23,079 nt of DNA from Paulinella micropora (taxonomy: Eukaryota > Cercozoa > Imbricatea > Euglyphida): the NCBI GenBank assembly GCA_009731375.1, contig BJOX01000269.1:27047-50125 (forward strand), written 5' to 3'. Both the position numbers and the translations under genes were made by a program. The notes beneath the pieces are model-generated. The model searched no databases and had not been told where the DNA came from. It saw only the letters and a program-made list of their open reading frames with translations. Below, in pieces: positions 1 to 10,077 of this stretch; position 1 is the first letter of the stretch, and every line of letters begins with the position of its first letter.

Positions 1-799
1 AGGGCGGCCTTCTGTTCCTCGGACTCCCGGAGCCGCTCGGTAAGCTGGCGCAGCTTGCCTTCGCTGACCTGGCGCTCTTTGAGCAGGCGTTCCGCTTCCT
101 TGACCCTGGCCGCGGCTTTCTCTGCCTTCTTGCCCTCCCGTGCTCTAGCCAGGGCGTCTTTCGCGCCCTTGAGTTCTTTCAGGAGTTTGAGGATTTCCTT
201 GCTCTGCTTTTCGCTCTCATGGCCCATTTGCATCACGGCCTCGTCCGCTTCCGCGATCGTGTCAGTGTTTATTTTCAGCTGTGCTCGGAGCTTCTCGACT
301 CGCTTGGTTAGCTTGTTGTAGGCCTCGTTCGCTTCAGCCAGCGAGCTCTCTTGCTGCGAGGTCTCGCGTGTCAGGCTGTCCACGTGCTGTTGCAGCGCTT
401 CTCCTCCCTTGTTAGCAGCCTCCAGGTCTTGCTGCAGGTGGCGCTCGCGCGCTAGCGCCTCTTCCAGCGCCTGTACGGCCTGTTTGTTTTCTGTTGTCAG
501 CTGGTGGCGGGCCTCCTCGCTCGCTTTTTTAGCTCGCTGGGCCTCTGCGCCGAGCGACGCCATTTGCTCCAGGGCCGCGTCTGCCAGCGCCCTCTGCTCG
601 CGTGCGAGCCTCGCTTGTTGCTTGGAGTCGGTCTGCAACTGCTTGATCTCCGCTGCCTTGTGGCGCAGGTCCTCTAGCAGCAGCTGGCGGTTGCGCCTGT
701 ATTCTCTGGCCCGCGCCTGGAGCTCCTGGTTGTGTTGATGGGCTTCTTGCAGTTCTTGTGCCAGCCCGGCGTTCTTGGCCCTTTCCGCCTCGGTGTTGC
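1..799 (-). CDS. Exon of a long coiled-coil protein (partial)
   Basis: The minus strand is open for about 266 codons and runs off the window edge. The translation is almost all Glu, Lys, Ala, Gln, Arg and Leu, with heptad-like spacing of Leu/Ala and few Pro or Gly, as in a myosin-tail or paramyosin-like rod; segments such as LLEDLRHKAAEIKQLQ and RVEKLRAQLKINTDTIAEA are typical. There is no ATG near the upstream end. Instead a pyrimidine-rich tract ending in CTGAAG sits just above 800 and an in-frame TGA lies a few codons before it, so 799 is best read as a 3' splice junction. GC content is far above the flanking DNA. The plus-strand Ser/Ala-rich frames here are shadows. The family is not identified; it could be any coiled-coil structural or motor-tail protein. 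Confidence 0.72.
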
Positions 800-1973
800 C
801 TTCAGAAAGAAATCACCCTAGTGATGTGGACTCCAAATGTAATGCCCCCAACGATAGCTCGTAAAAAGTCGGTAATACAACCAAACACAGTCCTCAAGAA
901 TGAGAATGATGTCTCGTTATATTAGCTCAGTGAAGCCAAAAAGGAAAACGGCAACAGACCAGGAATAAAATGGCATCAGGTCCAATCCGGACAAATAATA
1001 CTGAAAAACANNNNNNNNNNAGGTATTTTTTACCTGCTATCCGGGGGGTGATGCCTACACTTCAACACATCAGGACATACAAAAAAATTTACATAGACTA
1101 TTATTTGCGGGTGTCAGCGTAAAGAAAAATTCGAATATTTAATATTGCTGCGCATTTCACAAGAGCTTTTTCCACCCTCAGGGGATGCTGACCAGTCAGT
1201 TTTTGGAAATAGTATTGATACTTTTGAGCTGAAATTTTAGTATGTCATAGAACACGCAAAATCTTGAGAATCATATTTTATATTTGCTCATATTAATACT
1301 ATGTTGGTTCTGTCTCGTCAGACATTCCTCACAAATGACTGTGACTAGTGAACAAAAAAATATTGTAGAATGATCATTCTAGTCATTTTCGTGCCGACAC
1401 ATTTTTCAGGTGCCGACACATAATTTTTATCGCAAGTATAAGTGATTTAAAGGGAACGCAACGTATTATACGTTCAATTTGACGACAATGCAAAATCAAA
1501 AATTTAGTCGTTTACATGAGCAACAGTGTCCAGATGTGTACCCGGCAGGAAGGGGAAAATGTTACTAAATTTAGCTGGTTTTGCGGATGCTTTGGTTAGG
1601 GTGGGTCGGGAAGTTTTGAGTTCACAGTGTGTCACTAGTTGCAACTACATCTAATGAACACTAGTACGTTTGTTATGAGATAAGGTAGAGATAAGCAAAA
1701 ATCTGCTATGCAATCATGAGGCGATTCTTGCTTCTTGGCGCTGGTGTTTATAATTACGATCTCTTTACATTCTGGCGTTTGGTGTGGTGCGTGGGCGCCT
1801 GGTTTTCATTGAAATGTTTTTTACCAATTCACTTTTTTGGGTACAGGATATGATAACTGACGCAGCCAGGTGTAGCCAACACCCTGTAAATTTTTTCCAA
1901 CTTTTTTTCGGGGTGAGACCTCGTGAATTCGAACCTGGTTGCACCCTTAAACATTGCTTACCAGACTACAGTA
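800..1973. other. Non-coding, probable intron/intergenic DNA
   Basis: AT-rich DNA without a credible reading frame. It would be intronic if the exon at 1-799 belongs to a longer minus-strand gene. A 10-base assembly gap lies at 1011-1020. A short direct repeat (GTGCCGACACAT twice near 1392 and 1412) and a weak tRNA B-box-like string on the minus strand near 1927-1937 are the only structures seen. Confidence 0.6.
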
Positions 1974-2258
1974 ACAGTAACATAGGATGAAAATTCACAG
2001 GGGGAGTGTGTGAAATACTACACTTTTTTTTTAGCTAAGTCTAAATTATTTCACACCCCCTCCTCTCAACTGAGTAGCCACCACTTAAAAAAAAACATAC
2101 CACCTATACACCAGGCCGGTCCACTTTGGGGGAACGCTTACAAGTCCCAGGTGGCACCACCGTTCGCAATAGTGGGGTGTGAAAAAAAACACTATTTATT
2201 CCAGTCTAGTCTAAATTATTTCACATCCCCCCTGTGAATTTTCATCTTATGTTACTGT
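1974..2258. mobile_element. MITE-like inverted-repeat element
   Basis: The left end (from ACAGTAACATAGGATGAAAA) and the right end (…TTTTCATCTTATGTTACTGT) are inverted copies for about 38-40 bp with one or two mismatches. The interior is non-coding and holds a second relation: CTAAATTATTTCACA occurs near 2041 and again near 2211. Size (285 bp), long terminal inverted repeats and lack of an ORF fit a miniature inverted-repeat transposable element. No clear target-site duplication could be read, so the superfamily is open. Confidence 0.62.
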
Positions 2259-3540
2259 ACCCACACCAATTTTCCGTCCGCACACTGCGGTGACTTCACA
2301 TTATACTATGCAACCGCCAGTTGGCAAGGTCCTGCCTGAATTACTATTCATTGGGATTTGAGGCCACAGATCATCTAGGTCTGAGTGTTTCGACATGGTA
2401 CGCAAGTAGGTGTGTTATATGTATGTGGCAAGTAAGATATGAAAGTCAATATTGTTTTCATTGTCTATGCGGTTTTTCCAGTTTTTCTGAAACGTCTTGC
2501 TTATTTTCCATGGTCCTCACTCTGGTCAGTATGATGTCCACATATTTCAGTGATCATAGAACGAGTGGCGATTTTACAGGAGGTGTTCTTATCAATGCTA
2601 ACAGCGGTGAAACAATACGATACTGACCTGCTATGTCTCTTGCTCTAATGGTTGCCTCTGTATTTCACTGTTTCACCACACCTGTCCCCCCAATAGCTGA
2701 TCTGTCCAAACTTGCATGTTTTTCGGTAAATTCTTGTGCTTTTCATCATCTGTAGAGTATCGAGCTGTTTGTTGTTGCTTTTGATATCTCGGATTAGTTC
2801 TCAACGCTATGGCAAAACCAATTTTCGACATGAAATAGTGTGTGAGATCGTATGGGACTGTTTGTTGCTCTCTTTCGCGACAGTGCATTTCTTAGTTTTT
2901 GTTTTACTGACGAATTTTTTCTTAGCTTGTTTTGCTTTGCTAATCGTTCTTTAAACCTGCGCCCACATCAGCTGTAACTGTTGTGACAGTTAGAATGGTT
3001 TGTGATGTCATATTGTGGAAAAAAGAATAACTAGTTTGATTTTTTGTTAGCTTTTGCTTGGCCACTGGTTGATCAGCACCAGTGACCTTTTGCAAATACA
3101 CTTGTAACACTTTGATTTTTACGGTCTATAACGTTTTTGAGTTCCCTGATGGGCTTTTAGTCGACTTTGGAGCACCCTTGTACTGCGTTTGCTGACCAGT
3201 TTTCACGCATCGTACAAAATTGTTATGCATGAGAAAAATTCGTTTTGCTAGCCTAGTCAATCGTACACTTTTGTATGCATGTTTATTTTGCTTCATTTTA
3301 CCTGTTATCTCAAACCCATGTATCGACCATTGTCAAATGAATGTGTTTGTTCACCGTCATCCGCCCACCCTTTTGGTATGAATCAAAGCATTTATGTGTA
3401 TTGTACTTGCCATATCTTGTACCTATTCATTTAGCTGGCGCCTCGCTAAGTAACTATCGGTTTGTCTATTTATCTGTCTGTCTGTTTGTATGTCTATGAA
3501 TCTATTTACTCGCTTATCTATCTGTTCATTTATCTTGCCA
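2259..3540. other. Non-coding intergenic DNA
   Basis: No reading frame here has a protein-like composition and no splice-bounded exon stands out. Short frames of 70-100 codons occur on both strands but look random (Phe/Leu/Cys/Ser from T-rich DNA). Toward 3450 the sequence becomes a TCTA/TCTG-rich imperfect repeat leading into the CT tract. Confidence 0.55.
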
Positions 3541-3556
3541 TCTATCCGTTTGTCCA

Positions 3557-3599
<43 letters not shown>

Positions 3600-3607
3600 C
3601 CCACCCC

Positions 3608-3673
<66 letters not shown>
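3541..3673. repeat. (CT)n then poly-C tract before an assembly gap
   Basis: A (CT)n run of about 40 bases (near 3559-3597) is followed by about 65 C residues up to 3673, where a 116-base N gap (3674-3789) begins. The long poly-C at the gap edge may be partly a sequencing artefact. The Ser/Leu and Pro frames across it are not genes. Confidence 0.9.
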
Positions 3674-3789
3674 NNNNNNNNNNNNNNNNNNNNNNNNNNN
3701 NNNNNNNNNNNNNNNNNNNNNNNNNNNNNNNNNNNNNNNNNNNNNNNNNNNNNNNNNNNNNNNNNNNNNNNNNNNNNNNNNNNNNNNNN

Positions 3790-3831
<42 letters not shown>

Positions 3832-3847
3832 ACTACTAACTACATCG

Positions 3848-3911
<64 letters not shown>

Positions 3912-3913
3912 AG

Positions 3914-3948
<35 letters not shown>

Positions 3949-4003
3949 GTACTACTACTAGTACTCACTACTAGTACTCACTACTAGTACTCACTACTAC
4001 TCT

Positions 4004-4038
<35 letters not shown>

Positions 4039-4077
4039 GTACTACTACTACTACTACTAACTACTACTCACTACTAT

Positions 4078-4133
<56 letters not shown>

Positions 4134-4138
4134 GTAAG
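3790..4138. repeat. (CTA)n microsatellite
   Basis: About 350 bp of CTA/ACT trinucleotide repeat with scattered variants (TTACTA, and a TAGTACTCACTAC block repeated about three times near 3950-3995). It lies between two gaps and is followed by poly-C at 4163-4193. Poly-Tyr, poly-Leu and poly-Val frames across it are repeat translations. Confidence 0.95.
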
Positions 4139-4161
4139 ATGTGAGTGAGTGAAAGCTTACC

Positions 4162-4162
<1 letters not shown>

Positions 4163-4193
<31 letters not shown>

Positions 4194-4203
4194 NNNNNNN
4201 NNN
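4163..4203. repeat. Poly-C tract and 10-base gap
   Basis: A run of 31 C residues ends directly at an N gap (4194-4203). The LINE sequence begins on the far side, so its true 5' end is not visible. Confidence 0.9.
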
Positions 4204-4269
4204 ATAATGTAGCCATAACTCTGTCAAGCAGGAAAGCAACAGGACCAAACGCACACCCCCAGCCAACGA

Positions 4270-5142
4270 GGAGGAAGAACTAACTGGCAACAACACCAAT
4301 GCAACACCAGCAATCCACCTGCCGACAATGCTGACAGCAAAGTAAATCCAAGAGATGATTACTGCATCAATGCAAGCAGTCATCGCCCCCATACTCGCAA
4401 AATTCACCGATCAGCAACAAAAAGACCAAAGCCACATGTCCAGCGAAATACAAGCTCAACCTCAAAACCAACCAACTGGAGGAAAAAGATCACCAACAAG
4501 CAGCAAACCGAAACCCAAAAAATCGAACAAGCTCAGCAGGACATTGAGCAAAACAAAAAGCGTTTCGACAGCCAAGAAAGCGACGTGAGGAAACTCTCAG
4601 GTGGAGTAGACTCGCTGCGACAAGAAACCAAACTAATGCTCCAGCAACTCCAAGACATAAAAGCCCAACAGCAACGTCAAGACAAAGTGGGCCCGGCCCC
4701 ACCCATGGGACAATGGGCACAAACAGTCAGAGCAGAGGGACTTTCTCCACAACCTCAACCTCAAGGAATGCATGGCTAACGAACGCAAGCGAATGCCAAC
4801 AACCCACATCAAAGAGTGCGACCCCATCTTTGAACTCGTCATCACAGGGATCTCATACATTCCAACTGAAAACACAAAACAAATCGTCAAAACCAAAGAA
4901 ATAAGTCGCACAACTCCGACAAGATCGTCAAATGTTTTCGTGCCAAAAAGCGCCCGCACCAAACAAACCTCAACACCCACCCCCAATTATCTTACGCTTC
5001 ACCACAAACCGACTCAAAAACCAGTTCAAAAAATTCAACCCACAAAAACCATTCACTCACGACACCATTGACTGGTCGGGCGCGCGCCTCGAACAACACA
5101 CACAACACTTCATCTACATCGACGAAAGCCTACTATCCCTCC

Positions 5143-5195
<53 letters not shown>

Positions 5196-5515
5196 CAAAC
5201 GTACACTCAAACTAAAGAAGGAGCTGACAGGATCAAACGGAGCAACCATGTTTGTGTGGACCAGTGACTGCGAAGTCTTCTTCAAAGATCAGGGGAAAGG
5301 GGAAAGACTGCTGATTGAAACATCGGAGGATATCAAAATCATCAGAGAACAGTACGGTCCCCCCTCCCAAGCATCATCATCACCATCATCATCATCATCA
5401 TCATCAACCACAACACCAAGCAAAACATCGACAAGCGGACCCAGGCAAACCTCATACCACAGAGACACCCAGGCAATATCATACACCACCGCCTCCTCCC
5501 ACAATCCCTAATACT
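4270..5515 (+). pseudogene. LINE ORF1p remnant (coiled coil plus FP-like RNA-binding domain)
   Basis: ORF1 proteins bind the element's RNA and act as nucleic-acid chaperones. Across shifting frames one sees a Gln/Lys/Glu-rich coiled coil (about 4480-4680, with DIEQNKKRFDSQESDVRKL), then a core with FELVITGISYIPTE (about 4828-4870), PPPIILRFTTNRLKNQFK (about 4978-5030), and a C-terminal part with GATMFVWTSDCEVFF (about 5237-5281) ending near ERLLIETSEDIKIIREQYG. This order and the FVWT…VFF…I pattern resemble the baculovirus FP/transposase_22-like domain found in many LINE ORF1 proteins. At least two frame changes occur. A (CT)n run (about 5146-5195) interrupts the domain and an (ATC)n run (5374-5406) follows it. 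Confidence 0.66.
5146..5195. repeat. (CT)n microsatellite inside ORF1
   Basis: About 50 bp of CT repeat lies between the ORF1 stretches ending in FIYIDESLL and beginning KRTLKLKKEL, which would be adjacent in an FP-like domain. It therefore looks like an insertion or expansion inside the old coding sequence. Confidence 0.85.
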
Positions 5516-5537
5516 CTACGCCGAACTTGCGTATGAT

Positions 5538-5580
5538 GTGAAAAAAAAAAATAATAATAACAATAATAATAATAGTAATA
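5538..5580. repeat. (AAT)n tract
   Basis: Poly-A followed by imperfect AAT repeat. Read on the minus strand it is the TATTATT tail of the neighbouring retroposon. Confidence 0.9.
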
Positions 5581-5755
5581 GTGTATCTCCTGCCAATTGC
5601 TGAGCCAAAAGGCCATGTGCATCCAGTCCTCCATTCCATAAGGAAAGTCTCCACACCAATCGGTGGAATAAAGGAAGTGACGGCATAGAACATTACTCTA
5701 GGAGCTTTATACCAATCAGCCCATGGAAAGGACCGATGGCCTATGTACTCCCTAA
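5581..5755 (-). mobile_element. AAT-tailed retroposon A, copy 1
   Basis: On the minus strand this unit ends in GGATGCACATGGCC…GAGATACAC followed by (TATT/ATT)n, like a retroposon 3' tail. Its 5581-5695 part is identical by eye to 10078-10192. Upstream on the minus strand, CCATGGGCTGATTG (near 5720) is also found at 22866-22879 beside another repeat. The short frame inside it is non-coding repeat. The exact 5' end is uncertain. Confidence 0.65.
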
Positions 5756-5789
5756 ATAATAGTAATAATAATAGTAATAATAAATAATG

Positions 5790-5853
<64 letters not shown>
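5756..5853. repeat. (AAT)n microsatellite
   Basis: About 95 bp of TAA/AAT repeat between two minus-strand retroposons. Poly-Ile and poly-Tyr frames here are repeat translations. Confidence 0.95.
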
Positions 5854-5855
<2 letters not shown>

Positions 5856-6397
5856 TGTATATGTATTGATCTGTCATGGCTGAGTCCAAGGACCATGCGC
5901 TTCCATCCCTCGACCCAACAATCACAAAGTGAATGTTGGAGAGGGAAGAGTGACTCTAACCATCCCTGAATAGCTACCCGCCCGGCGTGTCGGATACCTT
6001 GCAGGGAATCAACTGCAAATGATTGATGTTCCCTATGAGAGTTCCACAAGACTGGGTATAAGTCGAATGGAGGTACTCAAGGGGGGTAGCAGACATTTCA
6101 TGCGGTCTGCCAGCGCATGAGGACGTTTGGCTGTAAGTGTCTGGGACGCCTCGAAACACGTCACCACCCCTAGATCTCGGAATGTATATACTCCTTTGAC
6201 CCCACGTGGTGTATGTCTTATAAAAACAACACAACAACATAGCATCGGAACCATTATAGGGGGTTTGGTTTTAGCCAGGAGCACTGAGCAGCTGGCCCTC
6301 TGCATCCCCCCAGATTTGTTTTTACAAATGATTGATCTTCCCCGCGTGAGAGCTCCACGAGACTGGGTAGGTCCCGCATGGAGGTACTCACAGGGGT
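5854..6397 (-). mobile_element. AAT-tailed retroposon B with internal duplication
   Basis: A 540-bp unit bounded by AAT tracts on both sides. On the minus strand it ends in GGAAGCGCATGGTCC…CATATAC followed by (ATT)n, close to the ends of the neighbouring units. A block of about 85 bp occurs twice, near 6003-6087 and 6312-6396 (period 309), sharing AAATGATTGAT, a GAGACTGGGT-like string and ATGGAGGTACTCA. It may be two related units in tandem. No tRNA boxes were recognised and its open frames carry no known motif. Confidence 0.6.
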
Positions 6398-6398
6398 A

Positions 6399-6452
<54 letters not shown>
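6398..6452. repeat. (AAT)n microsatellite
   Basis: About 55 bp of pure AAT repeat joining retroposons B and C. Confidence 0.95.
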
Positions 6453-6455
<3 letters not shown>

Positions 6456-6863
6456 ATATCTGAGGCGTACTGATGCAGCTACTGGCATATCCTCAACGGA
6501 CATAAGCCTCCAATACCCTTGTTCGAGGTCCTCCACCCCCCCGTGTCAGTCTCTCGCCTGATGATCGGGGCCACCGATGGAGCTCCTGAGGGCAAGACTG
6601 CACTAAGCCGAGGTTATTCCGCAGTCCCAGCAACCTCTTGCAAGACGTCACCGAATGTGCAAGTGCATACACCAAGCGCGGTTGCTAGAGCTGCCTCGAA
6701 ACCCCACCCATAACAATCTGGTGTCTGCTGGGTCCTGGGCTATCAACCAGCATATGCGGAGTTTAAGATCTTTTACGCGCGCAACGACCCTCCTCCCCAG
6801 CATCTACCACCAAAGGGTTATGAGTTGGCGTCACAGTTTAACGCCTTGAGGCCATTGGGCTGA
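6453..6863 (-). mobile_element. AAT-tailed retroposon C, copy 1
   Basis: A 410-bp unit between AAT tracts. On the minus strand it starts CAGCCCAATGGCCTCAAGG and ends GGAGGCTTATGTCC…CAGATATAG(TATT)n. The part 6675-6870 reappears inverted at 22880-23079 with no mismatch seen by eye. The tail end resembles those of retroposons A, B, D and the tRNA-like SINE. No protein domain was recognised. Confidence 0.65.
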
Positions 6864-6914
6864 ATAATAATAATAATAATAATAATACTAATAATAACAA
6901 CAACAACAACACAC
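6864..6914. repeat. (AAT)n/(AAC)n tract before ORF2
   Basis: AAT repeat grading into AAC and ACAC, ending where recognisable endonuclease coding sequence of the LINE resumes. Confidence 0.85.
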
Positions 6915-7760
6915 ACAACACAACACTCAGCATATACCACATCAACATCCACTCACTCAAAGCACACCACCAACATCTACTCATACAGCTCCAGCTCCTA
7001 CACTTCCAACCAGACATCATCAAAATCACATACAACTACATCCAACCAATCAGCAACAACGCATTCTCCATCCACATGTACACTGCAGAACATCACATAG
7101 ACATCTCAATTTACTTCAAAAGCAACATGCACCTCACTATATGCAATAGACATCTCAATTTACTTCAAAAGCAACATGCACCTCACTGTAGACAATAAAC
7201 AAAACATATCGCAATCATGTAAACACATACATAATACATAATAAAAAAAAATGCAAGCAAATACACACAATAATAGGTATGTATAGACGCCCAATGATAA
7301 GACTTTATGCACACACTTCAAAATATAATAGATAACATTCTGCACAAGGCACCAAGCACAATAACAATATATAGTAGGAGACCTTAACTATAATCTCCTA
7401 GACAACATACACAAACCGCACACAGATATGATGAAATCATTATACACAACAACCTATATACGACAATAAACAAAGCAACACGACACGACATACACTACAA
7501 CTCCGGCACGCTCATCGACATGATACTCACCAACATTAGCACTGACATTGAATCAAATATAATCAGCTCGTGCATATCTGACCACCACCCAATATACTCA
7601 ATAATACACACACAAACAAACAAACCAGACACAAGCACTACACACATGCTCACAAACAATAACTACAACAAACACAGGGAGTCTATAATAGCAGACCTAA
7701 ACACACAGCTAGAATACATCGAAACACAGACACAAACCAAAGTTTCCTAGAGATACAATC
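6915..7760 (+). pseudogene. LINE ORF2 remnant: endonuclease domain
   Basis: The apurinic-type endonuclease nicks target DNA to prime reverse transcription. Pieces in order: SIYHINIHSLKAHHQHLL…FQPDIIKIT (about 6927-7035), matching the N-terminal N-x-x-S-L…PDI-x-x-I-T pattern; VGDLNYNLLDN (about 7373-7405), matching GDFN-like motif; and LIDMILTNI…ISSCISDHHPIYSII (about 7511-7605), with the terminal SDH box. The usual ITET catalytic string after PDI is degraded here. A block of about 40 bp is duplicated in tandem (about 7098-7137 and 7148-7187). Several stops and frame changes separate the pieces. Confidence 0.75.
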
Positions 7761-8329
7761 AACAATAACAAAAGCTATAAGACACTAAGAGAGGAAACCT
7801 AAAAAAAGAAACAGAAGAAAAAACTAGTGTTAACCAAAAATAAAAAGACAAATAAGAAAACGACATGCACTATACAAAAGATGGAAAGACAACCCAAGTA
7901 TAGAGAACAAGCAAGCCTACACTGCACACAAATACAAAGTCAACAAACTCATACACAAAGCAAAACAAGAAGAAATCATGAAAGTGCTGGAAGACAACAA
8001 AGACAACCCAAAGAAACAACACAGAAAACTCAAAGAGCTAGAACCAAATAACAAACCACCAAGAAGATCGGTAACAATAGCACACTAAAACAATAGAACA
8101 TACACAGACCCAATAGATATAGCAATTGCATTCAACAATCATAACAATAGGCAAGAAAGCAAGCAACAACATACCAAAAATAGAACAGGAACACACAGAC
8201 AGGAAGAGATAATAGAGGTAGAAACACACACACACATCATAGCTTCAAACTACATACCATAACACAAGACACAGTTTAAAAGACACTCAAGAACATAAAC
8301 AGAAACAAAGCAGAAGATATATTTAAAAT
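7761..8329 (+). pseudogene. LINE ORF2 remnant: linker between endonuclease and RT
   Basis: A Lys/Gln/Asn-rich stretch. In one frame (about 7878-8090) it reads RWKDNPSIENKQAY…YKVNKLIHKAKQEEI, the pattern of the region joining endonuclease and RT in non-LTR elements (basic, with Y-x-x-x-N and a late AKxxE). It is broken by stops, and no separate gene is present. Confidence 0.55.
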
Positions 8330-9958
8330 AAAGCATGCAATAATAAAAGACACGCACGTTTTCTTTGCACCCACACTCACAGAACTCTTCAACAAAATAA
8401 TAAAAGAAAACAGCTACCCAGATGCATAAGTAATAGAAATATACAAAACCAGCGACACAAGCATGCCAGCCAACTACAGACCAATATCACTGCTACCAAT
8501 AATAGCTCAAGTCTTTGACACAAAAATAAATAAGCAAATCATGGATTATCTAACAAAGCACAACATAATTTCACACACACAAAACACATTCATACCAAAC
8601 TCAAACACAATCATGACAATCCAAACAATCCTAAACTAAATACATAAGCATATATACTATTACTAAGAAGAGCTAGCGTTAGCACTATATATAGATCTAC
8701 AAAAGCCTACGACACAGTACAACACGCAAAGCTAATTGACAAACTTGGAAAAAATTTCAATTATCTAGCGTCAGCACTATATGTAGATCTATCAAAAGCC
8801 TACGACACAGTACAACACGCAAAGCTGATTGACAAACTTCGAAAACATTTCAATTTCTCTGAAGACACTGTTAACTTCTTTGCGTCCTACTTCTCAAACA
8901 GAGTCCAAGAATTACACACACAGCACGCAAAATCACACAAGCGCACTATCACACACTGCATCCCGCAAGGCAACATGCTATCTACTACATTCTTCTTGCT
9001 GTATATCAATCATATAATAAACATAATAAAACAAGGAACAGTGTATACATATGCAGACGACACTCATAATAACAACCAAATCTCCCAACAGTCTACAACA
9101 AAAAACACAAACTGAAATAACTAAACTAATCAACTATTTTCATTCCAACAACCTCGTACCAAACACTACCAAGACAACATACAAAATCTCACTCGAAACC
9201 AAACAGAACGTGACAATAAGCATAGACAACCACACACTCGAACAATGCCAACATGCAAAACTCCTGGTCATAACACTCCAACACAACCTACGATACAACA
9301 ACACATAAGCATCATCATACGCAAACTACAACCAACAATCACTTACTTCCTATATGCTCAGCAATTCCGACACAGCAATAATGAAACAACTATACCTCAC
9401 ACATATCTTCCCACACCTAGTCCAACACATCTCCGTCTGGGGGGCCCATGAAAAAAACAAGAAGCACATACAACCACTCTTGAAAATACATAAAAAAAAT
9501 CATCAGAATAATAACCAAGACATATTACCTAGCACATACTAAGCAGCTCTTCGACCAACTCGAAATCCTTGTCAATTATACAAACTCAGAGGTGTATAGA
9601 AATCCAACCCCCCCCCCCCCTCCATTTGAAGAACTCAACAGACCACTACACGACATCTTCACCCCAACCAACAATATCTATTCATACCATACTCGTTGTA
9701 TAGAAATCCACCAATCCACCCATTAAAGAACTCAATAGACCACTACACGACAACATCTCCACCCCAACCAACAATATCCATTCATACCATACTCGAAATT
9801 CAACAAAAAGCAACCTATTCATCAACAACACACCATACCTCACAAAAATGTTCCTCCATCAGTGGAGCCAACTCCCAGAGTATATCAAAGACACAACATC
9901 ACTCAACATCTTTCAAAAAACTGATAAAAGCTTATATACTTGAACAGCAAAAAACATA
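8330..9958 (+). pseudogene. LINE ORF2 remnant: reverse transcriptase and C-terminus
   Basis: Reverse transcriptase copies the element's RNA at the nicked target. Seen in order: fingers motif ANYRPISLLPIIAQVFD (about 8468-8520); palm ALYVDLSKAYDTVQHAKLID (about 8776-8835); IPQGNMLS (about 8960-8985); catalytic box YTYADD (about 9045-9062), directly followed by a frame change; thumb-side HIFPHLVQHISVWG (about 9400-9442); and C-terminal HQWSQLPEYIKD (about 9860-9895). Two segments are tandemly duplicated: around 8681/8773 (period 92, covering the DLSKAYD motif) and around 9593/9697 (period 104). Stops and shifts make it non-functional. The 3' end abuts a (TAA)n tail. Confidence 0.85.
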
Positions 9959-9985
9959 GTAATTATAATAATAATAATAATAATA
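9959..9985. repeat. (TAA)n tail of the LINE
   Basis: TAATTATAATAATAATAATA run directly after the LINE C-terminus. It is shared with the tail of the minus-strand unit that follows. Confidence 0.85.
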
Positions 9986-10033
9986 GGCTTCCTCAGACTA
10001 TAGCATCAGATCCAGATCCTGGACATGTGCCTC

Positions 10034-10036
<3 letters not shown>
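9986..10036 (-). mobile_element. AAT-tailed retroposon D, 3' fragment
   Basis: On the minus strand GGAGGCACATGTCCAGG…GAGGAAGCC is followed by TATTATT. It closely resembles the last 50 bp of the tRNA-like SINE at 22702-22750. Only the 3' end is present. Confidence 0.55.

Positions 10037-10077
<41 letters not shown>
10037..10077. repeat. (AAT)n microsatellite
   Basis: About 40 bp of AAT repeat between fragment D and the second copy of retroposon A. Confidence 0.95.

Larger units (their letters stand above)
4204..9985 (+). mobile_element. Decayed non-LTR (LINE) retrotransposon, Jockey/CR1-like
   Basis: Plus-strand remnants appear in the expected LINE order: ORF1 with coiled coil and FP-like C-terminal domain, apurinic-type endonuclease, linker, reverse transcriptase, and a C-terminal domain near 9800-9950 ending in a (TAA)n tail at 9959-9985. 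The endonuclease ending in SDHHPI, the YADD catalytic box and the C-terminal pattern WSQLPEYIKDTTSLNIF fit the Jockey/CR1 group of non-LTR elements. It has no LTRs. Many stops and frame changes show that it is dead. About 1.35 kb of foreign AAT-tailed retroposons (5535-6900) separates ORF1 from ORF2. The 5' end is hidden by the gap at 4194-4203. Confidence 0.85.

Noticed and set aside
1880-1985. tRNA-like sequence on the minus strand (GGTTCGAATTC)
   Set aside because: One B-box-like string and a loose A-box candidate, but no cloverleaf pairing; at most an old SINE scrap.
3790-4138. CTA repeat considered as a CRISPR-like array because of the spaced TAGTACTCACTAC blocks
   Set aside because: No unique spacers; the blocks are variants of the same trinucleotide repeat.
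3462-4407. Frames with poly-Pro, poly-Tyr, poly-Leu and poly-Val
   Set aside because: Simple repeats and N runs, not coding.
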